Positions 38,789 to 46,390 of a DNA stretch of 64,000 nt are shown piece after piece. Numbering within the stretch: the first letter of the stretch is position 1; each line of letters opens with the position of its first letter. The position numbers and the translations under genes were made by a program. The stretch is from Pseudophaeobacter sp965641885 (lineage in GTDB: Bacteria; Pseudomonadota; Alphaproteobacteria; Rhodobacterales; Rhodobacteraceae). Location of the stretch: contig CBFFKJ010000003.1 in the NCBI GenBank assembly GCA_965641885.1, positions 1 to 64,000 of the forward strand, read 5' to 3'. The notes under the pieces are model-generated. The model was not told the origin of the DNA. It made no database searches and was given only the letters and a program-made list of their open reading frames with translations.

Positions 38789-41010
38789 TCCCAGAACCTC
38801 GCACGTTGATTGTTCAGGCTCGCCTGGTGGGCGTCGCGGATCGAGCCATACAGCCGTCCCGGCACCCCGACCTTCTGGCCGCCATCGCGCTGGGTCGGAC
38901 GGATGGTCAGACCATAGCCACGGCGGCTGGGTTTGCCCAAAATCCAGTCCAGCGGCATGCGAAAGTGAAAGCCCTTGTCAAACGAGCCCTCGCCAAAATC
39001 TTCCGCCGAGACATTTGTCAGCGTAAAGAAGGCCCCCACCAGCCAGCCATTGTTGAAATGCCGGTCCAGGCTGAAGGTGCCGCCATAATCGCCGGCCAGA
39101 TAGCGGCCTGCGTCCAGCCGCAACAGGTAGTTGTTGCCCAGCTCGTAATAAAGCGAAGCATGCCCAGTGAAGGTTTTGTAGTCCAGGAAGGAGAACCGCT
39201 GGTCGTAGTCGCGCTGAATGACGTAGTTGGCCTCAACCCCCAGCGCCAGAGGGCTGTTGACCGGCTTCCACAGCACCTCGCCGGAGATGCCGCCGAACAT
39301 GGTTTCAAACAGGCCAAAGGTGGCGCGGGCATAGATATTGCTCGCCGGTTTCCAGTTGCGCGCCACATAGAGGTTTTCCAGCGTGGTGCCGTATTGCGCA
39401 TATTTGGTGATATCGGTGCGCACATGCGGCAGCACCGAGTTCGAGTCCCGCCCGTTCTTGATATTGCCCGCCAGACGCTGCCGCAGCGCCCCGGCGATGA
39501 TCCAGCCCGGCGCCGGAGCATAGCTGGCCAGCAGATCGACCCCCGCATCCAGCCGGAAGGGGCGGGCAGGGTCAAAATACGACGGTTTGGTATAGGGGCC
39601 AAAACTGGCGGAAAACGCCGGATACAGCTCTGTCGACTGCAGCGCGGTCTCGGATACAGGGGCGGCACTGCTGACGCCCACCACGGTCTGGAGCGCATCC
39701 GAGGCCAATGGGTCAAATTCCAGAGCTTCCAGATCCGAGCGCCGTACCTCAATGGTCGACAGGCCGACGCCATTGCTTACGGTGGTGATGTGGAAGGTCT
39801 CGACCGAGGCCGGCAGGGTCGCCGTCAGGATCCGGGCCACCCGCCCGGCCGCCTGGGCCGCTGAACGGTAGCGCGGATTGCGAAAGCGGATTTCGACTGT
39901 GGTGCCTTTGAAATCGATCGCTTCCAGGATCAGATTGTCCTTTTTCAGCGCCTCGGCTGTTTGGTCGCGAAACACGGTTGTCTGTGCGGTGCTCTCAGGC
40001 CAGTCCTGGTTCCAGTCTACCTCTTTCACAGCCCATTGGCTGCGGGGAATGATCGGATGCGGCGCGGGCACCACCATGGGGGTGAGCGGCTGATGCGGGT
40101 TCAGCTGGAACTGGGCGGTAATGCCAATTTCCGAGCCGTAAAGATAATAGAGGCCAAACCGCGCCCGGTCGCTGTGTTGATATTCCACCCCAAAGTTAAA
40201 CGGTGAGTTGCGTTCAAACACATTCGAGATCTCGGTCTCGGTGACATAGGCATCCGAGGAATATTCCGCCTTCAGGCTCCATTGCTCATTGGGTTGCCAC
40301 TCGATGCCACCGAAGGGGGCAAAATCGCCCCGGAACCACTGATCATAGGACAGCTCACCACCGGTGCCGCCGCCGACAAACGAGGGCCGCTTGCCGCCGA
40401 TATTGCCAATGGCGCCATAAGAGCCGAGCCGCCCCCAGCCCAGACCGGCAGAGACCTTAAGACGCCCCGGGCTGCCGCCGCGCGACAAGGCAGGCGTCTG
40501 AAACCGCTTGGTGGCGACAAAATACTCTGCCGCATAGACCCCGGTGCCGGCAAAATCCTGCAGGCCCATGGTGACCTCCGGCAGCCAGCGCCGCTCTTTC
40601 CACAGCCGGGCCCGAACGTCAAAGCCCCGGTCGTAATAGGTGGAAAAGCCAAACAGATTGAGGTCGCGAATGCCGTTGTAGCGAAAGGAGGTCGTGAGCC
40701 AGGGCAGCGCCTGAAAGGTCAGATTATAGCGGCTCTGGCCGCCAAACCATGAAACGGATGTCACATATTGCCCATCCGGCAGCATCTCGGCTGTGGGCAT
40801 GTCGACCACACCGGGCACCCCGTAAAAGTTCAGCGACGGCGGTGGCAGCGGTTTGAACCGCGGCGCCGCGGCATCGCTGCCAGGTTCTGGGTTATGCGCG
40901 GGCTGCGTCACCTCTGGGCCCCAGGCCTGCACCGGTGCTGCGGCCAGGCTCAGCAGGGCTGCGACCAAGCTTAAACCAGCCCGACTTAAACCAACCGGCT
41001 TCAAAAGCAT
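38785..41010 (-). CDS. yjbH: YjbH-like outer-membrane exopolysaccharide protein
   Basis: A 741-residue protein with a signal peptide (cut after PVQA) and a largely beta-strand body with many alternating aromatic strands, consistent with an outer-membrane beta-barrel. NFYGVPGVVDMPTAEMLPDGQ and SWFGGQSRYNLTFQALPWL near the N terminus are characteristic of YjbH. ATG at 41010 is preferred, with CAGG upstream; a GTG at 41040 adds ten unlikely residues. In enterobacteria YjbH helps secrete a specific exopolysaccharide. Gene order here is yjbH-yjbF-yjbE, and the yjbG homologue is missing. Confidence 0.88.
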   Translation of the reverse strand: MLLKPVGLSRAGLSLVAALLSLAAAPVQAWGPEVTQPAHNPEPGSDAAAPRFKPLPPPSLNFYGVPGVVDMPTAEMLPDGQYVTSVSWFGGQSRYNLTFQALPWLTTSFRYNGIRDLNLFGFSTYYDRGFDVRARLWKERRWLPEVTMGLQDFAGTGVYAAEYFVATKRFQTPALSRGGSPGRLKVSAGLGWGRLGSYGAIGNIGGKRPSFVGGGTGGELSYDQWFRGDFAPFGGIEWQPNEQWSLKAEYSSDAYVTETEISNVFERNSPFNFGVEYQHSDRARFGLYYLYGSEIGITAQFQLNPHQPLTPMVVPAPHPIIPRSQWAVKEVDWNQDWPESTAQTTVFRDQTAEALKKDNLILEAIDFKGTTVEIRFRNPRYRSAAQAAGRVARILTATLPASVETFHITTVSNGVGLSTIEVRRSDLEALEFDPLASDALQTVVGVSSAAPVSETALQSTELYPAFSASFGPYTKPSYFDPARPFRLDAGVDLLASYAPAPGWIIAGALRQRLAGNIKNGRDSNSVLPHVRTDITKYAQYGTTLENLYVARNWKPASNIYARATFGLFETMFGGISGEVLWKPVNSPLALGVEANYVIQRDYDQRFSFLDYKTFTGHASLYYELGNNYLLRLDAGRYLAGDYGGTFSLDRHFNNGWLVGAFFTLTNVSAEDFGEGSFDKGFHFRMPLDWILGKPSRRGYGLTIRPTQRDGGQKVGVPGRLYGSIRDAHQASLNNQRARFWE

Positions 41011-41147
41011 CTGGAACCTGTGCGAAAAAATGCTGATCACGGGAGAGGAGCTGCCTTATGCCAGTCGGATTTTACAAAATGCTGTGCCGGTTAGAGCATG
41101 ATTGCTCTGCAGGGATCAACGCAGGTACTGCATCGCCTGCGGGAAAA

Positions 41148-43022
41148 TCAGGATGACTTACGGTCTGTGACCTCGGGGCCATAACCCTCGACCCAGCGTT
41201 GTAAAACCAGCCGCGCCGCCGCCTCGTCGCCCGCAGCCACCGCCTGGCGCAGCCCCCGCATAAAGGCCGCCACTTCGATCTCCGACAACACGGATTCGCG
41301 GGCACAAAAGATCTTTTGATGCCGGGTGGTGATCAGCTCGTCGGTGAGGGTCAGCTCTTCTTCCATCTTCTCACCGGGGCGCAGGCCGATGATGTCGATG
41401 GCAATGTCACCGTCGGGATTATCCTCGTCCCGGACGCTGTAGCCGGCGCTCTCGATCACCTGGCGGGCCAGTTGTAAAATCGGCACCGGCTCGCCCATAT
41501 CCAGCACAAAGACCTCGCCGCCGCGCGCCTCGGCGCCGGCCTGCAACACCAGGTGCACCGCCTCGGAGATGGTCATGAAATAGCGTTTCACCCGCACATC
41601 GGTGACCGTGACCGGGCCACCCCGGCTGATCTGATCCTGAAACAGCGGCACCACAGAGCCGGACGAGCCCAGAACATTGCCAAAGCGCACCATGGTAAAG
41701 ATCGTCTGGCCGCTGCGGCTGGCCAGATCCTGCAGCAGCAGTTCCGCCATCCGTTTGGAAGCCCCCATCACATTGGTCGGGCGCACCGCCTTATCGGACG
41801 AAATCAGGATAAAGCGTTCGACCCCGGCCTGCAGCGCGGCACTGGCCAGCGTCTGGGTGCCAAAGACATTGTTTGCCAGCCCCGGCAAAGGGTTGGCCTC
41901 GACCAGGGGCACGTGTTTATAGGCCGCTGCATGCAGTATCACCTGCACATCATGGGTCTTCAGCACCAGGCGCACCTGACGCGGATCGGTGACCGAGCCC
42001 AGCACCGGGACCACCTCGATCGCGGTGCCGGCCGTGAGCTGCATCATCTCCTGATGCACCGTGTACAGCGCCAGTTCGCTCAGCTCAAAAAGCACCAGCT
42101 TTTGCGGGAGGCAGGCCAGCACCTGGCGGCACAGCTCAGAGCCGATCGAGCCCCCGGCCCCGGAGACCAGCACCACCCGGCCGGCATAAGATCCGCTGGC
42201 CTCCTTCAGAGGCAGGCTGCGGGCCGCCCGGCCCAGAAATTTTTGTGGCGCAACCGGCTTCAGCTTGTCCACCAGCGCCTCTTCGCCAATCAGCTGCGCA
42301 AAGGAGGGCAGCGCCTGCACCTCCAGCTTCATCTTCTGCAAACGCTGGGTGATCTGCGCCTGCTTTGGCTGGCTCTGGCTTGGCATGGCCAGCAGCACCC
42401 GGTTGATCTTGCGGCTTTCCACCAGTTCCTGAATGCGCGCGGGCGGGAAAACCTGCAGCCCAACCAGGGTCATGCCCTGCAACGAGCTGTTGTCATCGAC
42501 AAAGGCAACCGGATCGATCCCGTCGTGGGATTTCAGGGCCTGCGCCAACTGGGTGCCGGTGGTGCCCGCACCATAGATCAGCACCCGGCAGCGCGGCAGC
42601 GCCCGGCGATAGATCGCCAGCACGATCTGGTGCATAAAGGCGCGGGTGGCCATCATGAAGAGCACATAGCTGGTGGCAAAAACCACATGGGTTCCCGGGG
42701 GCAGGTCCGGCCCAAAAATATAGGTGAGCACCGCCAGCGTCACCGCCGTCAGCGTCGCGACCACCGCCGTCAGCAGCACCGCATAGCGCTCATAGGCATT
42801 AAGCTGCACCATCGGCAGGCCCAGCCACACCGAGGCGGCCCCTGTCACCAACATGACATAGGGCAGCAGGGGCAGCATATCCCCAAGAATCTTGAGCTCG
42901 GGTTCCGGCAGCGGTTGCATCACCAGGGTGAACAGCAGAGCCATCGGTATCAGAGCCAGATCAATTGCTAAAAAGATGTAGGATTTCTGTTTGCGCGACA
43001 AAGCGCTGATCAGATTAAACAT
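41148..43022 (-). CDS. Membrane-bound UDP-sugar 4,6-dehydratase/epimerase (FlaA1/WbpM type)
   Basis: A 624-residue protein with four N-terminal membrane helices (about 12-140), a CoA-binding-like Rossmann domain (RVLIYGAGTTGTQLAQAL near 150) and a C-terminal extended SDR domain with VLVSGAGGSIGSELCRQVL, AAYKHVPLVE and SSDKAVRPTNVMGASKR. The usual catalytic tyrosine is replaced by Met (MGASK), as in WbpM-type enzymes. These convert UDP-GlcNAc to a 4-keto-6-deoxy sugar on the way to quinovosamine, fucosamine or bacillosamine. ATG at 43022 is the conserved start; the open frame extends 35 codons upstream. Confidence 0.88.
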   Translation of the reverse strand: MFNLISALSRKQKSYIFLAIDLALIPMALLFTLVMQPLPEPELKILGDMLPLLPYVMLVTGAASVWLGLPMVQLNAYERYAVLLTAVVATLTAVTLAVLTYIFGPDLPPGTHVVFATSYVLFMMATRAFMHQIVLAIYRRALPRCRVLIYGAGTTGTQLAQALKSHDGIDPVAFVDDNSSLQGMTLVGLQVFPPARIQELVESRKINRVLLAMPSQSQPKQAQITQRLQKMKLEVQALPSFAQLIGEEALVDKLKPVAPQKFLGRAARSLPLKEASGSYAGRVVLVSGAGGSIGSELCRQVLACLPQKLVLFELSELALYTVHQEMMQLTAGTAIEVVPVLGSVTDPRQVRLVLKTHDVQVILHAAAYKHVPLVEANPLPGLANNVFGTQTLASAALQAGVERFILISSDKAVRPTNVMGASKRMAELLLQDLASRSGQTIFTMVRFGNVLGSSGSVVPLFQDQISRGGPVTVTDVRVKRYFMTISEAVHLVLQAGAEARGGEVFVLDMGEPVPILQLARQVIESAGYSVRDEDNPDGDIAIDIIGLRPGEKMEEELTLTDELITTRHQKIFCARESVLSEIEVAAFMRGLRQAVAAGDEAAARLVLQRWVEGYGPEVTDRKSS

Positions 43023-43449
43023 CCCTGCCGTTCCCGTCCAATGCGTAGAGCCGCGCCTCTGACTCATCCGTCTTCGGCATTTGAAAATAATGCCGTCCCG
43101 GGCAGCGCCCGCTTTCGGGCGATACACCTAATCTGTTAAATACCCAAGGTTTCAAAAATAAACTTTCATTCGCTTTCGCTTAACTTAGCCTCTTTCCGCG
43201 CCAGCACAAAGTCGCAACCCGCCAAAAGCGGAAAGCCGCCAACCTTTGCGCCAAAGATCTCTTGAAAAGGCCCCACTCCGCAACCCAAGGCCCCAATGCG
43301 CAGCCCCAGGACAGCTAGAGGACAGTCAGGCCGTACGGGAGCGATGATTTTGGCGTCAAAATTCGAATCATCACCGCAAATCAATGCCCGCCAGTGTCCT
43401 CCCCAGTGTGCCCGCCAGTGTGCCCACCAGTGCCCCCTCAGGGCGAGCG
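43023..43449. other. Intergenic region with 12-base repeats
   Basis: 427 bases between two minus-strand genes. It probably carries the promoter of the dehydratase gene. The part next to the sugar transferase stop holds the 12-base array at 43387-43434. I see no gene; the open frames here lack ribosome sites. Confidence 0.5.
43387..43434. repeat. Four tandem 12-base repeats
   Basis: Units CCCGCCAGTGTC, CTCCCCAGTGTG, CCCGCCAGTGTG and CCCACCAGTGCC lie head to tail, ending 15 bases from the sugar transferase stop. Confidence 0.8.
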
Positions 43450-44061
43450 TCAGCCGCGGCGAAAAATATTGCCGATGGTCTGAAACACCAGATCGAAATC
43501 ATAGCACATGTTGCGGCGGCGTTGATAAATCAGATCCAACCGCGCCTTGGCCGGGATACAGACCTTTGAGTAAATCGCATCGGTCTCCTCCGGCGTGGCA
43601 CAACGCTCCAGCAGCGCCGCTTCATGTTTGTGATAGGTGATCGAGGCCAGCCCGGTCACGCCGGGCCGCGACTTGAGCACCTCGTTGTAGATCTCCGGAT
43701 AGGCCTCGACATATTGGCGCAGCGGCGGGCGCGGCCCGACAAAGGACAGGTCTCCCTTGAGGATATTCCACAGCTGCGGGAACTCATCCAGACGTTTGCG
43801 GCGCAGCCAGGCGCCGGTCTTGGTAATGCGCGCCTGCTTGTCGCCGCCAGAGACCCCCTGATCCTGCGCCACCACCCGCATGGTGCGCAGTTTCCACAGG
43901 GCAAACCCCTGGCCGGGGGCCTTCATGCGCTCGGCCACATAAAAGACCGGGCGGCCCTCTTTCCATAAAAGCCAGCCCAGCAGCAGCAGCAGAACCGGCC
44001 CCAGAATAAGCACCAGCAGGCTGGCAAAGAAGAGATCAAAAAGACGTTTGGACCAGGTCAT
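43450..44061 (-). CDS. Initiating undecaprenyl-phosphate sugar-phosphate transferase
   Basis: A 203-residue bacterial sugar transferase (PF02397 type). It begins KRLFDLFFASLL, enters the membrane with VLILGPVLLLLLGWLL, then has FALWKLRTM, TKTGAWLRRKRLDEFPQLWNILKGDLSFVGPRP and RPGVTGLASI, the standard motif series with the catalytic Asp-Glu in LDEFPQL. It is the short, single-domain form. It moves a hexose 1-phosphate onto undecaprenyl phosphate to start glycan assembly. ATG at 44061 overlaps the upstream epimerase stop by 4 bases. Confidence 0.92.
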   Translation of the reverse strand: MTWSKRLFDLFFASLLVLILGPVLLLLLGWLLWKEGRPVFYVAERMKAPGQGFALWKLRTMRVVAQDQGVSGGDKQARITKTGAWLRRKRLDEFPQLWNILKGDLSFVGPRPPLRQYVEAYPEIYNEVLKSRPGVTGLASITYHKHEAALLERCATPEETDAIYSKVCIPAKARLDLIYQRRRNMCYDFDLVFQTIGNIFRRG

Positions 44062-45020
44062 GTGGGGTCTGTTTCCTGTGCTGGTGCGGATTTTGGGGCA
44101 GATTTTGCAGCAGGCGCCAAGGCGCGCCACTCTCTGATCATCTGGGCGGCATTCGCCTGTGGTAACAGCTCAGCCGGGATCAGGCCCTGCAGCCGGCTGA
44201 CATCCAGCGACACCTCGGCAATGGCGGTTTGCGGCGCCGGACGACTGGTAAAGGGCAGATCCGCGGCCCGCAGCAAATCCCCCATTTCAACCGGCTGCGG
44301 CTGGGCCAGATTCAACACGGCTGGCAGGGGTGCCGACGGCAGGATGGCGCGCTGCAGCAGCTGCGCCATGACGCGCGACAGACAGCGCATCCCGATGTAG
44401 CTGCGCTGCGGGCTGCGCCCATCGGCAAACTGGTCCAGAGTAAACCCCGCCCGCCAGCCGCCCAGAATGGCGTCCAGGCCGGCGATATTGCCAATGCGCA
44501 GCATACAGACAGGCACATCGAGCCGCAGCGCCAGAGCCGTGGCGCGCTGCTCCATCTCAGCCTTGGCCGCACCGTAGGGCGCTGCAGGCGCCAGCAGGCT
44601 ATCCTCGCTCAGCGATCCCGACTGGTTGCCATAGACCGCCGCCGAGGAGGCCAGAAACACCTGCGCACAGCGCCCGGTCGCGGGGCGCGGCCCAGCTGCT
44701 GCCGCCGCCTGCAGCGCCGCCTCGGCAAGACGCCAGTTGTCCTGCAAATCTGCGCCCCGACCGGCAATACTGCCGGCCAGACACAGAATCACATCACAGC
44801 CCTGTGCTGCCTGCAACAGGGTCGCAGGATCCTCAAGCGGCGCAAATATTCGCAAATCCTGATGGGTCTGGCGGGTGCCCTCCTGTGCGGGGGCCGCTGG
44901 CGGCTGGCGCATTTGCCACCGCAAATCGCTGTCTGAGGCCAGAAGATCGGCCCAGTCACGCCGAAACAGCTGTGCAATCCGCCCGTTTCCACCCAGTATC
45001 AATGTGGCGGGAAATCCCAT
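44058..45020 (-). CDS. NAD-dependent sugar epimerase/dehydratase-like protein
   Basis: A 320-residue extended SDR protein with ATLILGGNGRIAQLF (a GxxGxIG-like nucleotide loop), FLASSAAVYG and YGAAK as the catalytic Y-x-x-x-K. The C-terminal part is diverged and the protein ends with an Ala/Pro/Lys tail. ATG at 45020 has GAGGAG upstream, which rules out the longer open frame. It is coupled to the initiating sugar transferase, so it probably makes or reduces the sugar that enzyme transfers, for example the keto-sugar from the WbpM-type enzyme. The exact reaction cannot be read from the sequence. Confidence 0.75.
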   Translation of the reverse strand: MGFPATLILGGNGRIAQLFRRDWADLLASDSDLRWQMRQPPAAPAQEGTRQTHQDLRIFAPLEDPATLLQAAQGCDVILCLAGSIAGRGADLQDNWRLAEAALQAAAAAGPRPATGRCAQVFLASSAAVYGNQSGSLSEDSLLAPAAPYGAAKAEMEQRATALALRLDVPVCMLRIGNIAGLDAILGGWRAGFTLDQFADGRSPQRSYIGMRCLSRVMAQLLQRAILPSAPLPAVLNLAQPQPVEMGDLLRAADLPFTSRPAPQTAIAEVSLDVSRLQGLIPAELLPQANAAQMIREWRALAPAAKSAPKSAPAQETDPT

Positions 45021-45146
45021 GATTGCTCCTCGCTTAGTGTGGTGAGCTTGGTGTTGACGCAAGACGCAGGCCCAGTATTTTACACGAGCTAAACTCAAAG
45101 GCCTTCATTCAGGTCAAAAATCAAGCTGTTTCCTGATAGAGGCCTC

Positions 45147-46262
45147 ATGCGCACACTCATTTTTATGCTTTCTGCCATCGGCTTGGCCCTTCTGCCAGCC
45201 GCCTGCAGCCGCCTGCCCAGTGGCGCGCCTGTCAGCGAAGAGATTCTGGCCCAATCGGCAGAAGTCGACGCCAGTTTTGCGCTCTATGCCGTCAACCGCG
45301 CCTTCCTGCCGACAGTGGCCCACTGGCCCGCAACCGGAAAACAGGAACGTCTGGGCTGGATCCAGGCCAGCCGGGGCTCCAAGTCGCAGATCCTCCAGCC
45401 CGGAGACACCCTCACCCTGCGGATCTGGGACAGCAGTGACAACTCCCTTCTGACCTCGCCGGAACAGAAAATGGTGCAGCTGCAGGATGTCAGGGTCGCC
45501 GTCAATGGCACCATCTTCATGCCCTATGTCGGCAATGTGAATGTGCTGGGTCTGACCCCTGATCTGGCGCGGGAGCAATTGCAGGACAAGCTAGAATCAA
45601 TTGTGCCCTCGGCGCAGCTGCAGCTGGACATGAAAGAGGGGCGCAACAATTCGGTGGATCTGGTCTCTGGTGTGGCCAATCCCGGCACCTACCCCATGCC
45701 CGACCGCAACTATTCGCTCATGGCGATCATCTCGGCCGGCGGCGGCATCAGCTCGGCGCTCAACAACCCGCAGATCCGTCTGGTGCGCGGCCAGAACATC
45801 TATGGCACCTCGGTGGATGCGCTTTTGAACAACCCCCGTCTGGACACCCTGCTGCGCGGCGGCGACCAGATCTTTGTCGAAGAGGACGAACGGTATTTCC
45901 TGTCCTTTGGCGCCACCGGCACCGAGGATCTGCATACCTTCACCAAGGACAATCTCTCGGCCATGGATGCGGTCTCGATCACTGGCGGCATCCAGGACAG
46001 CCGCGCCGACCCCCAGGGGCTTTTGGTGCTGCGTGAATATGCCCCCGAAGCCCTGGCACCCGGACTGCGCGGACCGCGTCACCAGCGGGTTGTCTTCACG
46101 CTGGACCTGACCTCTGCGGATGGCCTGTTCTCGGCCCGCAAGTTCCAGATCAATCCCGACGATCTGGTGATCGCGACGGAATCTCCCATCAACGACGCCC
46201 TGACCATCTCAAATATTATCGGTAATTTCTTTGGTGTCTTCAGCCGCGCCGGGGTGCTCTAG
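45147..46262 (+). CDS. Outer-membrane polysaccharide export lipoprotein (OPX, KpsD/Wza-like)
   Basis: A 371-residue lipoprotein with lipobox LLPAAC (Cys 20). LQPGDTLTLRIWDSSDNSLL is the polysaccharide export domain opening, followed by GTIFMPYVGNVNVLGLTPDLAREQL and SLINB-like segments VSGVANPGTYPM and ISAGGGISSALNNPQIRLVRG. It forms the outer-membrane channel through which the glycan leaves, working with the KpsE-like protein and the KpsM/T transporter some 40 kb away. Divergent from the epimerase-transferase operon. Confidence 0.9.
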   Translation: MRTLIFMLSAIGLALLPAACSRLPSGAPVSEEILAQSAEVDASFALYAVNRAFLPTVAHWPATGKQERLGWIQASRGSKSQILQPGDTLTLRIWDSSDNSLLTSPEQKMVQLQDVRVAVNGTIFMPYVGNVNVLGLTPDLAREQLQDKLESIVPSAQLQLDMKEGRNNSVDLVSGVANPGTYPMPDRNYSLMAIISAGGGISSALNNPQIRLVRGQNIYGTSVDALLNNPRLDTLLRGGDQIFVEEDERYFLSFGATGTEDLHTFTKDNLSAMDAVSITGGIQDSRADPQGLLVLREYAPEALAPGLRGPRHQRVVFTLDLTSADGLFSARKFQINPDDLVIATESPINDALTISNIIGNFFGVFSRAGVL

Positions 46263-46320
46263 GCTCTTTTTGATCACTGCTTGATCACAGCGGCGTCGGC
46301 GGGATCTCTTGTCGGCGCTC

Positions 46321-46375
46321 AGGTCTGAATTCGGGCCCAAATTCAGACCTGATTTCAGGCCTAATTTCAGGCCGG
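46321..46375. terminator. Hairpin plus 12-base repeats between convergent genes
   Basis: AGGTCTGAATT (46321-46331) pairs with AATTCAGACCT (46340-46350), an 11-base stem with an 8-base loop. The right arm starts a run of three 12-base units (AATTCAGACCTG, ATTTCAGGCCTA, ATTTCAGGCCGG). There is no T-run, so termination is plausible but not certain. Confidence 0.5.
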
Positions 46376-46390
46376 TGATCAGATCCGGGT

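Noticed and set aside
38806..39864. Long plus-strand open frame of 352 codons
   Set aside because: Antisense to the yjbH-like gene; no ribosome site or family motif. High GC makes long shadow frames common here.
41553..42971. Plus-strand open frame of 472 codons
   Set aside because: Antisense to the WbpM-type gene, with His/Gln/Arg-rich shadow composition and no motifs.
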